The notes: generated by a model from the sequence alone, not told the origin. A stretch of 64,000 nucleotides of DNA from Aliivibrio sp. S4MY1 (GCF_028765545.1 NZ_JARACP010000001.1:434001-498000); one strand, 5' to 3'. Shown: positions 20,227-30,695, counted from the stretch's first letter. Numbers and translations are program-made.

Positions 20227-20292
20227 ATACCTGTTTTTTGTTACGGAAGTGATAAACTGAATTCATGAATTGAAAGGATAACTGATTAAAAA

Positions 20293-21423
20293 ATGAAAAT
20301 ATTGATGGATGAAAATATGCCTTATGCTGCTGAACTATTTAGTGAGCTAGGTGAGGTTGTTGCTAAATCAGGAAGGACACTAACAGCAGATGATTTAATT
20401 GATGTTGATGCTTTGATGATACGCTCTGTAACCAAAGTGAATGCAGAGCTGCTCTCAAAAGCCAATAAACTAAAATTTGTTGGTACAGCAACTGCAGGAA
20501 TGGATCATGTTGATCAAGTTTTCTTGAAAGAAAAAGGGGTATTTTTCACGGCAGCCCCTGGTTGCAATAAAGTAGGTGTTGCTGAATACGTATTAAGTTG
20601 TGTCATGGTACTGGCTCAGCAGCATGGCTTTTCTATCTTTGATAAAACGTTTGGTATTATTGGTGCTGGTCAAGTCGGTTCTTATTTAGCGAAATGTCTT
20701 GATGCGTTAGGTATTCCATACTTACTTAATGACCCAATTAAAGAGCAAGAAGGCGACAAACGTTCATTTGTAGCGTTAGATGAGTTACTCGAAAAATCAG
20801 ACGCTATTAGTTTCCATACACCGATCACACGCGATGGTGAATTTCCAACTCACCACCTGATGAATGAAAAAAGACTCACGGCACTGCGTAATGACCAGAT
20901 AGTGATCAATGCAGCGCGTGGCCCAGTGGTTGATAACCAAGCACTAAAACAGCGCTTATTAAAGCAAGATGGTTTTAAAGCCGTATTAGATGTTTTTGAG
21001 TTTGAACCTGACGTTGATATGGAATTATTACCGCTACTTTCTTTTGCTACTCCGCATATTGCAGGGTATGGATTAGAAGGAAAGGCTCGTGGAACCACAA
21101 TGATATTTAATTCTTATTGTGAGTTTTTAAATCGCGAAGAACGAGAAGATCCACAGAGTTTATTGCCAGTAGCCCCAATCCCTAATGTGACACTAAATCA
21201 GCAATGGGATCATTCAACACTGCACAATTTGATTCAGTTAGTCTATGATGTGCGAAAAGATGATGCCGTATTTAGAAAAGAGATCTCAACTGTCGGCGCA
21301 TTTGATAAAATGCGTAAGGATTATTGGGATAGAAGAGAATATAGTGCTATCACGATCACAGGCGATAAAAACTGTGGTCTTACCCCGTTACAACAACTTG
21401 GATTTACAATCGAGGAAGTCTAA
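20293..21423 (+). CDS. pdxB: Erythronate-4-phosphate dehydrogenase
   Basis: 376 residues, second step of the DXP-independent-start branch of pyridoxal phosphate synthesis (4-phosphoerythronate to 3-hydroxy-4-phosphohydroxy-alpha-ketobutyrate). D-2-hydroxyacid dehydrogenase fold: NAD motif [13 protein letters not shown] (about 119-131), catalytic Arg in NAARGPVVD, Glu in FEFEPDVD and His in ATPHIAGY. The C-terminal PdxB-specific dimer domain is present. The stop overlaps the next ATG (TAATG). Confidence 0.96.
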   Translation: MKILMDENMPYAAELFSELGEVVAKSGRTLTADDLIDVDALMIRSVTKVNAELLSKANKLKFVGTATAGMDHVDQVFLKEKGVFFTAAPGCNKVGVAEYVLSCVMVLAQQHGFSIFDKTFGIIGAGQVGSYLAKCLDALGIPYLLNDPIKEQEGDKRSFVALDELLEKSDAISFHTPITRDGEFPTHHLMNEKRLTALRNDQIVINAARGPVVDNQALKQRLLKQDGFKAVLDVFEFEPDVDMELLPLLSFATPHIAGYGLEGKARGTTMIFNSYCEFLNREEREDPQSLLPVAPIPNVTLNQQWDHSTLHNLIQLVYDVRKDDAVFRKEISTVGAFDKMRKDYWDRREYSAITITGDKNCGLTPLQQLGFTIEEV

Positions 21424-22436
21424 TGACTCAAGAATTTGATGTTGCCATTCTTGGCGCAACTGGTGCTGTTGGCGAAGCAATTATAAGTGTATTACAAGAG
21501 CGTAAGTTTCCTGTACGTAATTTATATCTTTTAGCTTCTGAACGTAGCGAAGGCAAAACAGTTCGTTTTAATGGTAAAACATTAACCGTTGAAAACGTAG
21601 AAGAGTTCGATTGGAGCCAAGTACAAATTGGTCTATTTTCTGCAGGTAGTGAACTTTCTGCAAAATGGGCACCAATTGCAGCGGAATCAGGTGTTGTTGT
21701 TATCGATAACACATCACACTTCCGTTACGATCACGATATTCCATTAGTGATCCCTGAAGTAAACCCAGAAGCACTTGTTGATTTCCGTAACCGTAACATT
21801 ATCGCGAACCCTAACTGTTCAACGATTCAAATGTTAGTTGCATTAAAACCAATTCATGATGCTGTAGGTATTGACCGAATTAACGTATCAACATACCAAT
21901 CAGTGTCTGGTTCAGGCAAAGCTGGTATTGATGAGCTTGCAGGTCAAACGGCTAAGTTATTAAATGGTCTACCAGCAGAGAACAAAGCATACGATAAGCA
22001 AATCGCATTTAACTGCTTACCTCATATTGATGAGTTTATGGATAACGGCTACACCAAAGAAGAAATGAAAATGGTGTGGGAAACACAAAAAATCTTTGCA
22101 GATGATACGATTACTGTAAATCCAACATGTGTACGTGTTCCTGTGTTCTATGGTCACGCTGAAGCTGTTCATATTGAAACTCGTGCCCCTATTGATGCAG
22201 TAGAAGCAACACGTTTACTTGAAGAAACCGATGGTATTGAAGTATTCCACGGCAATGACTACCCAACACAAGTGAGTGATGCTACGGGTAAAGACCACGT
22301 AATGGTTGCTCGTATCCGTGAAGATATTAGTCATTCAATGGGGCTTAATATGTGGGTTGTTGCAGATAACGTACGTAAAGGTGCAGCAACAAACGCGGTT
22401 CAAATTGCAGAAGTATTAATTCGCGATTACTACTGA
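21423..22436 (+). CDS. asd: Aspartate-semialdehyde dehydrogenase (Asd2/Usg-type)
   Basis: 337 residues. N-terminal NADP motif ILGATGAVGEA; active-site Cys in IANPNCSTIQM (about residue 130) and the QSVSGSGKAG and YGHAEAVHIE segments of the ASADH family. In E. coli the gene at this place (usg, between pdxB and truA) is a non-essential paralogue; here the catalytic Cys and His are kept, so it is probably a working enzyme making aspartate semialdehyde for lysine, threonine, methionine and diaminopimelate. Vibrios often carry a second asd elsewhere. Overlaps pdxB by one base and ends at a terminator. Confidence 0.88.
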   Translation: MTQEFDVAILGATGAVGEAIISVLQERKFPVRNLYLLASERSEGKTVRFNGKTLTVENVEEFDWSQVQIGLFSAGSELSAKWAPIAAESGVVVIDNTSHFRYDHDIPLVIPEVNPEALVDFRNRNIIANPNCSTIQMLVALKPIHDAVGIDRINVSTYQSVSGSGKAGIDELAGQTAKLLNGLPAENKAYDKQIAFNCLPHIDEFMDNGYTKEEMKMVWETQKIFADDTITVNPTCVRVPVFYGHAEAVHIETRAPIDAVEATRLLEETDGIEVFHGNDYPTQVSDATGKDHVMVARIREDISHSMGLNMWVVADNVRKGAATNAVQIAEVLIRDYY

Positions 22437-22487
22437 TTAATATGACGCCTCTTTTATAAATAAAGAGCATGGTTTGCTTTGAATTAT

Positions 22488-22514
22488 AGCCTTAGTGAAA
22501 ACTAAGGCTTTTTT
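22488..22514 (+). terminator. Rho-independent terminator of pdxB-asd
   Basis: Perfect 9-bp stem AGCCTTAGT/ACTAAGGCT with GAAA tetraloop and a T6 tract. Confidence 0.9.
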
Positions 22515-22620
22515 CTCCCATAAACCACACAGTTTTTGCTTAAAAGCTACAGTTTTTTTATTATTATCCGATATAGTTATACAGATATTAATTCTTTCAT
22601 TTTACTAAGAGGCATCTCTA

Positions 22621-25600
22621 GTGTCTGACGCATCCAAAAAAATGTTTAAAACGCTGACTCCTTTAGCGTTATTCGTAGCATCACAGTGTTCGGTTGCGAA
22701 CGCTGCGGGTACAATTCAAATTGTAGGTCCAGAAGGAAAGGATCAAACCGTCAGTTCACAGGTAGTGACGCCATCACAATCAACAAGAACCGCTACTGTT
22801 TCATCACAAAACTTAGCATTAGAAAAACAATCGGCAACGGCCCCGACAAAAGTGTATGGGCCAACAAGAGAAGATGAAACTTTGTGGTCGATTGCAAGTC
22901 GAGTAAATCCATCGAACACCACATCAGTTCAGCAAACCTTATTAGCTATCTATCGTTTAAATCCCCATGCTTTTGAAAATAACAACATTCATGGATTAGA
23001 GCCAAATAGCCGATTAAGTTTACCGACATTAGAACAAGTTCGTCGTGAAAATACAGATGATGCGAAACAATTATTGCTTGCGCATAGTAAAAAATCAGTA
23101 GTTAAAAAAGCGCCTGAAGCTAAAGTTGAAAATATTGCTAAAGTTGAAAAAACAGAACCAAAATCAACAGTAGCACCAATTAAAACAGAAAAGAAAATTC
23201 AAGAGCCAAAAACTGTTAATAATACGGTTAAATCAATTGAGCCAGTTGTTGAATCAGCACCTTCAGTGGTTGCTCTAAAATCTGAACTAGAGACAACAGA
23301 GCAAGAGTTCACTGCGCTTCAAGAAAATAATCATCAGTTACGTGTACGATTAGCTGAAGTACAGCATGAAGTTGATAACTTAAAAAATGAATTAAGTGAT
23401 GAAGATCGTATTCGAAATGAAGTAGAAAAGTTCATTAATGAACAAAAACAGTTAGCGGTAGCAGAGAAAAAAGCAGAACCAAGCGCAATGGATAATTTAG
23501 CGTCGAGCCCGGGCTTAATTGCATTGCTTGCGCTTATTCCAGGTGCGCTTATTGCTGGTCTAATTGCTTTCTTCTTATCTCGACGTAAGAAAGAAGAAGA
23601 GGAGGAAGAAACAGCAGAAAGCACATCAGACACACCATTGCCGTCTGCATTAGCAATGCCAGAAGATAATTTTAATATGGATGATGATATTCCAGAAATT
23701 AGCTTAGATGATGATGACGATATCTTAGGTGATCTCAACGATGATGAATTCTTATTTGGAAACGATGACTCAGACTCTAATGATGATTTGTTTGCTGAAT
23801 TTGAAACAGAAAAAACAGATTCAGAAGATAATGACCCATTTGCGTCATTAGATGAAGATGAAGATGATGATTTAGAGTCAATGCTATCTGATGATCTTGA
23901 TCTTGATAGTTTAGATGATCTTGACGATGACCTTGATATGTCTTCAAGTGCGTTAACAGTCGATGCGGAAGAAAAAGCATTAGGCCTTGAAGAGATGGAA
24001 AAAGCGCTTAATGATTTTGATAGTGATTTATTCTCAGAGAGCGATCTTGAAACGGAAGATGATGATTTTGACTTATCATTAATTGATGATTCCGATCTAT
24101 CAGCGCTTGATAAATCAACCCCTGAACTAGAAGAAAATGAAGAGCTAGAGGGCGGAGAGTTAGAGCAATCAATGCTTGATGATTTGTTCTCATCAATGGA
24201 TGACGATGAAGAAGAGTCAGAACTCGATCAAGGCTGGGACCTCGATGAAAAAGAAGAAACAAAACTAGTTGCTGAGCCAAGCCGTGATTCGCTTGAAGAT
24301 GAGTTAGATTTCGATACATTGCTTTCAGGCATTGAAGATAAACCAGAAGAAAACTCTGAAAGTATCGATTTGGATAGCGATACAGAAATGTTTAATGAGT
24401 TATTGGATGACTCAAATGATAAAGATAACAATAGCTTAAATATTGAAGACGATCTTGATTTAGATGTTGATGAAGACAGTACCGCATTATTAGATGACCT
24501 GTTAGATGAATCAGACGATGAAGACGATCTTGATTTAGATGTTGATGAAGACAGTACCGCATTATTAGATGACCTGTTAGATGAATCAGACGATGAAGAC
24601 GATCTTGATTTAGATGTTGATGAAGACAGTACTGCATTATTAGATGACCTGTTAGATGAATCAGACGATGAAGATGACCTTGATTTAGAGATTGATGAAG
24701 ACAGCACATCATTGTTGGATGAGTTACTGGGTGAAGATGATGAGCTAACTGATGAAGATGATATTGAAATTGATGAAGATAGCACTTCATTACTTGATGA
24801 GTACTTATCAGAAGGTGACGACGACGATGATATTAAGATTGATGAAGACAGCACAGCTCTATTAGATGAGCTAATTGGCGATGATTCTGAAGAGGATGAT
24901 GAAGCGCTGGGAAAGACTGGCGATGATGTTGACGTTGAAGGTGTAGCAGCATCAGAATCGCTTTCAGAAGATACGCCTAGAGATGAAGATTGGTTAGTTG
25001 ACGCTGAAGAGGATGAAATCGATGATATCCCATTGTTTGAATCAGATTTAGCATCAGAATCATCGCTGGATCTTCATGAGCCTGAAGAAGAATTAGCTCC
25101 TGAAGCTGAAGTTGCTGAATCAGAAACAACAGAAGCAGAAGAAGATGTATTTGCTAATTTAGAAGATGACTTGGAAGCCGATGAAGTAACAACGCTTTCA
25201 CCAGAAACTGAAGAAGCAGACATCGAAGAGAGTACAGAGTCTGAGTTAGATGAAGATACTGATTTCTCGTTTGACCTTGATGAGTCTTTAGAAGAAACAG
25301 AGCTGAATGAACTTCAAGCTGAAGAGCCAATTGAGCTAGAAGATGATCTGTTAACAGAAGAAGTACTCACTGAAGAAGCGCCGTTAGTCGTAGAGACAGA
25401 GACGGAAGAAGACGTATTTGCTAATTTAGAAGATGACTTGGAAGCCGATGAAGTAACAACGCTTTCACCAGAAACTGAAGAAGCAGACATCGAAGAGAGT
25501 ACAGAGTCTGAGTTAGATGAAGATACTGATTTCTCGTTTGACCTTGATGAGTCTTTAGAAGCAACAGAGTTGAATGAACTTCAGACTGAAGAGCCAATTG

Positions 25601-26742
25601 AGTTAGAAGACGATCTGTTAGCAGAAGAAGTACTCACTGAAGAAGCGCCGTTAGTCGTAGAGACAGAGACGGAAGAAGACGTATTTGCTAATTTAGAAGA
25701 TGACTTGGAAGCCGATGAAGTAACAACGCTTTCACCAGAAACTGAAGAAGCAGACATCGAAGAGAATACAGAGTCTGAGTTAGATGAAGATACTGATTTC
25801 TCGTTTGACCTTGATGAGTCTTTAGAAGCAACAGAGCTGAATGAACTTCAAGCTGAAGAGCCAATTGAGCTAAAAGACGATCTGTTAGCAGAAGATGCGA
25901 TAACAGAAAATGCCCTTGAGGAAGAAACTCTAGCTGTAAATAGTGCATCAGAAATTGAAGATGATCTTGATGAAAATGATTTCTCATTAGATGATTTTTT
26001 AGAAAGTAGTGCGGTTGATTTTTCACAGCCTAATGATGATTTAGATGAAGAAGCAGATGAAGATCATCTGGAAGGATTATCGATTGAAGATGCGTTAGCT
26101 GCTTTAGAAGACGATAGTGATGATATTACACCACCTGAATCTGAAATAGAGGCGTTAGAACAAGATATTGATGCCACCGAAGATGACAAATCAGAAGAGT
26201 CATTAACTGTTGAAGATGAGAAAGAAGTCGCGCCCTTTGATTTTCATTCACGAGTGTCAGATGAAGAAAAAGAAGCGTTAACTCACTTAGATAGTGCTGG
26301 TTTAGACATTGATAGTATGCTTGATGATGGTGCTAGCGATTGGAGTGGATTCAATCTTGATAATACACCAAGCATGGACTCCGAGGTGGAAGATGAAGAT
26401 TGGGCAGAACAACCAAACTTCGCTAATGACCCTCATGGAGATGATCGCTTTTTAAGTATTGAAGCATTAATTGCAGAAACTGAAAACGGAGATAAATCGA
26501 GCTTCGAAGAAGAAGATCTTAATTTAGATGTTGGGTTAGATGACTTTCCCGATATGCTAGGTAACGTAGGATCTCATGATGTTGATGTAAACAGTGATGC
26601 TCAAAGTAAGCTTGATTTAGCAAGAGCGTATATAGAAATGTCTGATGACAAAGGTGCTCTAGAGTTACTTGAAGAAGTTCTTCGCAGTGATGATGCGCAA
26701 CTAAAAGTTGAAGCTGAAAAATTAATGAAACAATTAGGCTAA
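22621..26742 (+). CDS. fimV: FimV/HubP-like polar hub protein with acidic repeats
   Basis: 1373 residues from GTG22621. Order: N-terminal hydrophobic signal-type segment (about 8-30), LysM-like peptidoglycan-binding domain (about 79-140, EDETLWSIASRVNP), Lys-rich linker, coiled coil (about 215-275), one membrane helix (about 296-318) followed by SRRKK, then a very long Asp/Glu-rich cytoplasmic region with tandem repeats, and the conserved C-terminal FimV motif (DLARAYIEMSDDKGALELL, TPR-like). In Vibrio cholerae the equivalent HubP anchors chromosome origin, chemotaxis and flagellar proteins at the cell pole. Single gene between terminators. Confidence 0.92.
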   Translation: MSDASKKMFKTLTPLALFVASQCSVANAAGTIQIVGPEGKDQTVSSQVVTPSQSTRTATVSSQNLALEKQSATAPTKVYGPTREDETLWSIASRVNPSNTTSVQQTLLAIYRLNPHAFENNNIHGLEPNSRLSLPTLEQVRRENTDDAKQLLLAHSKKSVVKKAPEAKVENIAKVEKTEPKSTVAPIKTEKKIQEPKTVNNTVKSIEPVVESAPSVVALKSELETTEQEFTALQENNHQLRVRLAEVQHEVDNLKNELSDEDRIRNEVEKFINEQKQLAVAEKKAEPSAMDNLASSPGLIALLALIPGALIAGLIAFFLSRRKKEEEEEETAESTSDTPLPSALAMPEDNFNMDDDIPEISLDDDDDILGDLNDDEFLFGNDDSDSNDDLFAEFETEKTDSEDNDPFASLDEDEDDDLESMLSDDLDLDSLDDLDDDLDMSSSALTVDAEEKALGLEEMEKALNDFDSDLFSESDLETEDDDFDLSLIDDSDLSALDKSTPELEENEELEGGELEQSMLDDLFSSMDDDEEESELDQGWDLDEKEETKLVAEPSRDSLEDELDFDTLLSGIEDKPEENSESIDLDSDTEMFNELLDDSNDKDNNSLNIEDDLDLDVDEDSTALLDDLLDESDDEDDLDLDVDEDSTALLDDLLDESDDEDDLDLDVDEDSTALLDDLLDESDDEDDLDLEIDEDSTSLLDELLGEDDELTDEDDIEIDEDSTSLLDEYLSEGDDDDDIKIDEDSTALLDELIGDDSEEDDEALGKTGDDVDVEGVAASESLSEDTPRDEDWLVDAEEDEIDDIPLFESDLASESSLDLHEPEEELAPEAEVAESETTEAEEDVFANLEDDLEADEVTTLSPETEEADIEESTESELDEDTDFSFDLDESLEETELNELQAEEPIELEDDLLTEEVLTEEAPLVVETETEEDVFANLEDDLEADEVTTLSPETEEADIEESTESELDEDTDFSFDLDESLEATELNELQTEEPIELEDDLLAEEVLTEEAPLVVETETEEDVFANLEDDLEADEVTTLSPETEEADIEENTESELDEDTDFSFDLDESLEATELNELQAEEPIELKDDLLAEDAITENALEEETLAVNSASEIEDDLDENDFSLDDFLESSAVDFSQPNDDLDEEADEDHLEGLSIEDALAALEDDSDDITPPESEIEALEQDIDATEDDKSEESLTVEDEKEVAPFDFHSRVSDEEKEALTHLDSAGLDIDSMLDDGASDWSGFNLDNTPSMDSEVEDEDWAEQPNFANDPHGDDRFLSIEALIAETENGDKSSFEEEDLNLDVGLDDFPDMLGNVGSHDVDVNSDAQSKLDLARAYIEMSDDKGALELLEEVLRSDDAQLKVEAEKLMKQLG
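24448..24672 (+). repeat. Three tandem 75-base repeats inside fimV
   Basis: Units at 24448, 24523 and 24598, nearly identical at DNA level, each coding 25 residues with core VDEDSTALLDDLLDESDDE. Further degenerate copies with EDSTxLLDExL continue to about 24880. Confidence 0.92.
25138..25890 (+). repeat. Three tandem 267-base repeats inside fimV
   Basis: Units start at 25138, 25405 and 25672 (exact 267-base spacing), each coding 89 residues beginning EEDVFANLEDDLEADEV; the third copy loses similarity near 25890. Near identity between copies points to recent duplication or gene conversion. Confidence 0.92.
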
Positions 26743-26760
26743 CTTTAAAAAACAATCTTT

Positions 26761-26794
26761 AAAAAGGCGGTGGCAGTGAGCTCCGCCTTTTTTT
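26761..26794 (+). terminator. Rho-independent terminator of fimV
   Basis: Stem AAAAAGGCGG (26761-26770) / CCGCCTTTTT (26783-26792) followed by more Ts. Confidence 0.88.
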
Positions 26795-26831
26795 ATAATG
26801 ACGTATAATTGAATAAAAAGAATCAAATCTC

Positions 26832-27620
26832 ATGCGAATAGCTTTATGTATTGAATACGATGGTGCCGATTACTATGGTTGGCAGCGTCAGAAAGACGTT
26901 AATAGCGTCCAGGCTGAATTAGAAAAAGCCTTAACAATTGTTGCAAATGAACCAATTGAAGTGATGTGTGCAGGTAGAACAGATGCTGGTGTGCATGGTA
27001 CCGGTCAAGTTGTTCATTTTGATACAACAAGCACGCGCAAACTCGCAGCATGGATGATGGGAGCGAACGCTAATTTACCAAAGAACATCGCTGTTCGTTG
27101 GGCAAAGGAAGTAAATGAAGACTTCCATGCTCGTTTTACAGCAACAGCGCGACGTTACCGATATATTATTTATAATAACCGTCTTCGTCCAGCAATCTTA
27201 GGGCACGGTGTTAGTCATTATCACGAACCGTTAAATGCAGAGTTAATGCATCAAGCTGGGCAGTATTTACTAGGTGAGAATGATTTTACTTCTTTTAGAG
27301 CAATACACTGCCAATCTCGTAGTCCTTGGCGTAATTTAATGCACTTTAAAGTCACTCGTCATGGTGATTTTATTGTTATTGATATTAAAGCAAATGCTTT
27401 TGTTCATCACATGGTTCGCAACATTACCGGCAGTTTAATTCAGGTTGGTAAAGGCAAACAAAAACCAGAATGGATGCAATGGTTACTTGAAGCGAAAGAC
27501 CGTAAATTAGCCGGGGCAACAGCAAAAGCAGAAGGGCTATATCTTATTGATGTCGATTATCCGCAGGAATGGGAACTACCACGAGTGCCACTAGGACCAT
27601 TATTTTTAGCTGATAACTGA
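26832..27620 (+). CDS. truA: tRNA pseudouridine(38-40) synthase
   Basis: 262 residues. Catalytic Asp in [18 protein letters not shown] (about residue 60), plus [20 protein letters not shown] and the start [17 protein letters not shown]. Makes pseudouridine at positions 38-40 of the anticodon arm. Usual gene order with accD downstream, but the dedA gene found between them in E. coli is absent here. Confidence 0.96.
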   Translation: MRIALCIEYDGADYYGWQRQKDVNSVQAELEKALTIVANEPIEVMCAGRTDAGVHGTGQVVHFDTTSTRKLAAWMMGANANLPKNIAVRWAKEVNEDFHARFTATARRYRYIIYNNRLRPAILGHGVSHYHEPLNAELMHQAGQYLLGENDFTSFRAIHCQSRSPWRNLMHFKVTRHGDFIVIDIKANAFVHHMVRNITGSLIQVGKGKQKPEWMQWLLEAKDRKLAGATAKAEGLYLIDVDYPQEWELPRVPLGPLFLADN

Positions 27621-27797
27621 TATTACATCTATATTAAATACGCCTATTTAATAAACAAAAAGTTGATGTAGGTTTAATATTGAAAATAGGTACAACCAGT
27701 TTTTTATCTACACTGGCTGTTATTTATGGTTTAATCTAATTAATTGAATTTATTTCTCTTGCGATGGTGCGAGAGATCACTAATAGAAAGGTCGTCC

Positions 27798-28682
27798 ATG
27801 AGTTGGCTTGAAAAGATTTTTAATACAAGCAATATTGTTAGTTCACGTAAAGCATCGATCCCTGAAGGGGTTTGGACGAAATGTACGTCATGTGAACAGG
27901 TTCTATATTCTGCAGAGCTAGAGCGTAACCTAGAAGTGTGTCCTAAGTGTGACCATCATATGCGCATGAAAGCACGTAAACGTTTAGAAACATTCTTAGA
28001 TGCAGAAGGTCGTGTTGAAATTGGTGCTGAATTAGAACCAAAAGATGTTTTAAAGTTTAAAGATTCAAAACGTTATAAAGATCGTATCTCTGCTGCACAG
28101 AAATCAAGTGATGAGACGGATGCTCTAGTAGTAATGAAAGGTACTCTATTAGAATTACCGGTTGTTGCATGTGCATTTGAATTCTCATTTATGGGTGGTT
28201 CAATGGGTTCTGTTGTTGGCGCTCGCTTTGTTAAAGCGGTAGATGCTGCAATTGAAAATAACTGTCCTCTTGTATGTTTCTCTGCAAGTGGTGGTGCACG
28301 CATGCAAGAAGCACTTATGTCTCTAATGCAAATGGCAAAAACAAGTGCTGCTCTTGCACGCTTGTCTCGTAAAGGCCTACCATTTTTCTCTGTACTAACT
28401 GACCCAACAATGGGTGGTGTGTCAGCAAGTTTAGCAATGCTAGGTGATATCAATATCGGTGAACCAAAAGCGTTAATCGGCTTTGCTGGTCGTCGTGTTA
28501 TTGAGCAAACTGTACGTGAAGACCTTCCTGAAGGTTTCCAACGTAGTGAATTCTTGCTTGAACATGGTGCAATTGACATGATTGTTGACCGTCGTGAAAT
28601 GCGTCAACGTATCGGTGGCTTAATGGCTAAAATGACAAACCAGTCATCGCCATTAGTTGTTCCTGTTGATGGTGCAAAGTAA
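27798..28682 (+). CDS. accD: Acetyl-CoA carboxylase carboxyltransferase subunit beta
   Basis: 294 residues from ATG27798 (MSWLEKIF), with AAAGG 10 bases upstream; an earlier in-frame start at 27744 adds residues with no family match. Zn ribbon cysteines at about 29, 32, 48 and 51, then the crotonase-like carboxyltransferase core ([27 protein letters not shown]). With AccA it transfers carboxyl from biotin to acetyl-CoA, the first committed step of fatty acid synthesis. The pairing with fabB nearby is by chance of the conserved gene order. Confidence 0.96.
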   Translation: MSWLEKIFNTSNIVSSRKASIPEGVWTKCTSCEQVLYSAELERNLEVCPKCDHHMRMKARKRLETFLDAEGRVEIGAELEPKDVLKFKDSKRYKDRISAAQKSSDETDALVVMKGTLLELPVVACAFEFSFMGGSMGSVVGARFVKAVDAAIENNCPLVCFSASGGARMQEALMSLMQMAKTSAALARLSRKGLPFFSVLTDPTMGGVSASLAMLGDINIGEPKALIGFAGRRVIEQTVREDLPEGFQRSEFLLEHGAIDMIVDRREMRQRIGGLMAKMTNQSSPLVVPVDGAK

Positions 28683-28783
28683 AAATTAAATCAAATGCGA
28701 GCAAGGTTGCTAGTTCTTACTTTAAAACAGCAACCTAAGTCATATATACTGTCACTCTATTCCGTCAGTGAAGTAGTTGAATT

Positions 28784-30064
28784 ATGACATCATTTGATTC
28801 TCCGAAAGCCACATCTGATTTATCGGTGTGGCTTCGTTATTTAGAAAGCATTCATACAAGTGCAATTGATTTAGGCCTTGAGCGTGTTCAACGTGTTGCA
28901 CAACGAGCAAAATTAACAAAACCAGCCCCAACGGTGATTACAGTAGCAGGGACAAATGGCAAGGGTTCAACTTGCGCATTAATGGAGTCTATCTTAATTA
29001 ATGCTGGGTATCGTGTCGGTGTTTACAGCTCTCCTCATCTTATTCGTTACAATGAACGCATCCGTATTAATGGTAACGATTTATCTGATTCTCTTATTAC
29101 TCAGTCTTTTTCAGCAATTGAAGCATGGCGTAAAGAAACATCATTAAGTCTTTTTGAGTTCGGAACCCTATCTGCTTTGTGGGCGTTTAAAGCACATCAA
29201 GTTGATGTTGTCCTCTTAGAAGTTGGCTTAGGTGGGCGTTTAGATGCGACAAATGTGGTGGATCATGACGTTTCTATTATCACGAGTCTCGCGGTTGATC
29301 ATGTTGATTGGCTTGGGGATGACATTGAAGTGATTGGTTTTGAAAAAGCAGGGATCTACCGTTCTGAAAAGCCAGCGATCTGTGGTCAACCAAATCCTCC
29401 ATCGAGTGTCGCAGCTCATGCTGATGACATCGGAGCTGATTTATATCAAGTAGGCTATCAATTTGATTATAGCGTGAATCCTGAGATGCAAACATGGACA
29501 TGGAAAAGTGGGGCGTTTGATCTAGATAACTTACCGTTACCAAATTTACCTTTAGCGAATGCAGCAACAGCGATAATGGCGTTAGGTACGTCTGGATTAG
29601 AACTGAGTGATGTGAATATTGTCGAAGGTTTGAAACTTGCTAGTTTACCGGGCCGAATGCAGTGTTTAAGTCGTGGCAATGGAGGAGCTGAACCAACAAT
29701 TATTCTTGATGTTGCACACAACCCACATTCAGCAAATTATCTCGTACAACAAATAAGACAGCGTTTCCCAAATAAGAAAGTACATGCAGTAGTCGGCATG
29801 TTGCATGATAAAGACATTAAATCGACCTTGAGTGAGTTCACGGGAGTGATTGATGTTTGGTATCCTGCATCTTTATCTGGTCCACGAGCAGCTAATGCAA
29901 GTGAGTTAACTGCGGTTTTATCAGAAGAAATAACAGAATATTCATCACCAGTTGATGCTTTTAAAGTAGCCTTACAACAGGCTGAAAATGATGATTTAAT
30001 TTTAGTCTTCGGTTCTTTCCATACGGTTGGTGAGGTATGGGATTACTGGAAACAAGAAGCATAA
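28784..30064 (+). CDS. folC: Bifunctional dihydrofolate synthase / folylpolyglutamate synthase
   Basis: 426 residues. Mur-ligase fold with P-loop VAGTNGKGSTCALMESI (about 54-70), the omega-loop region YSSPHLIRYNERIRI, LEVGLGGRLDATNVV and LDVAHNPHSANYL in the C-terminal domain. It adds Glu to dihydropteroate and then to reduced folates. Ten bases before dedD, so one transcript. Confidence 0.95.
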   Translation: MTSFDSPKATSDLSVWLRYLESIHTSAIDLGLERVQRVAQRAKLTKPAPTVITVAGTNGKGSTCALMESILINAGYRVGVYSSPHLIRYNERIRINGNDLSDSLITQSFSAIEAWRKETSLSLFEFGTLSALWAFKAHQVDVVLLEVGLGGRLDATNVVDHDVSIITSLAVDHVDWLGDDIEVIGFEKAGIYRSEKPAICGQPNPPSSVAAHADDIGADLYQVGYQFDYSVNPEMQTWTWKSGAFDLDNLPLPNLPLANAATAIMALGTSGLELSDVNIVEGLKLASLPGRMQCLSRGNGGAEPTIILDVAHNPHSANYLVQQIRQRFPNKKVHAVVGMLHDKDIKSTLSEFTGVIDVWYPASLSGPRAANASELTAVLSEEITEYSSPVDAFKVALQQAENDDLILVFGSFHTVGEVWDYWKQEA

Positions 30065-30073
30065 GGAACATAA

Positions 30074-30634
30074 GTGTCTAGTCCATTTCAGCGACGTCTA
30101 GTCGGAACTATTATATTGGTTGCTATTGGGGTAATTGTTTTACCTGATGTATTTGATGGTAAGAAAAAACATTACCAAGAAGAATTTGCAAGCATTCCAA
30201 TTAAACCTGAGCTCTCTAAAGATGTAGAGCAATTTGAGATACAAGAGCCAGTAGATTTTGATGCGGAACTTCCTGGGGAGCCTGTAGAGGTGACTATTGA
30301 GTCGACAGAAGCAGAGCCGGAAAAAGAAGTACTTCACATTGTAGAAAAAAAACCAGCAGTTGAAGCACCGAAAATTGATTATGCAAAAAGCGCATGGATA
30401 ATCCAGCTTGGCGTATTTAGAAATGCAGATAATGCACAAAATCTAGCGCTTAAATTACGTAAGCAAGGTTTCCAGGCGCATACTTTTCCTAAAGAACCTC
30501 AGAAAGGAGATTTAGTGAGAGTTGCTGTTGGCCCAGATATTTCAAAATCGGATCTTGAAAAACAACTACCGAAATTAAAAGAAATAACTGGCTTAAATGG
30601 TCAATTGCTTAAATTTGCACCACTAAACCCATAA
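30074..30634 (+). CDS. dedD: SPOR-domain cell division protein DedD
   Basis: 186 residues from GTG30074. One N-terminal membrane helix (about 10-25, LVGTIILVAIGVIVLP), an acidic Pro/Glu-rich periplasmic linker, and a C-terminal SPOR domain (about 108-186, WIIQLGVFRNADNAQNLALK) that binds denuded septal peptidoglycan. DedD is a bitopic late divisome protein. Its stop codon lies inside the PurR-like box that precedes cvpA. Confidence 0.92.
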   Translation: MSSPFQRRLVGTIILVAIGVIVLPDVFDGKKKHYQEEFASIPIKPELSKDVEQFEIQEPVDFDAELPGEPVEVTIESTEAEPEKEVLHIVEKKPAVEAPKIDYAKSAWIIQLGVFRNADNAQNLALKLRKQGFQAHTFPKEPQKGDLVRVAVGPDISKSDLEKQLPKLKEITGLNGQLLKFAPLNP

Positions 30635-30648
30635 GAAAACGTTTGCGT
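30633..30648 (+). promoter_or_regulatory. PurR-like operator before cvpA-purF
   Basis: AAGAAAACGTTTGCGT matches the E. coli PurR consensus ACGCAAACGTTTGCGT at 14 of 16 positions. It overlaps the dedD stop and the -35 side of a promoter (TTTGCG, 16 bases, TAAAAT at 30664-30669). E. coli cvpA-purF is repressed by PurR at the same place. Confidence 0.8.
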
Positions 30649-30695
30649 AGCGGATTTTTCTGTTAAAATGCGCAGCAACAGAGAAAAGATAAATT

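Noticed and set aside
23334-26755. Long open frames on the strand opposite fimV
   Set aside because: They consist of Ser/Leu or His/Leu-rich low-complexity sequence that follows from the GAT/GAA codon bias of the acidic repeats; no ribosome sites or family likeness.
27690-27730. Hairpin upstream of accD
   Set aside because: Only CCAGT/ACTGG can pair and the tail is not a clean T-run; probably random in this AT-rich gap.
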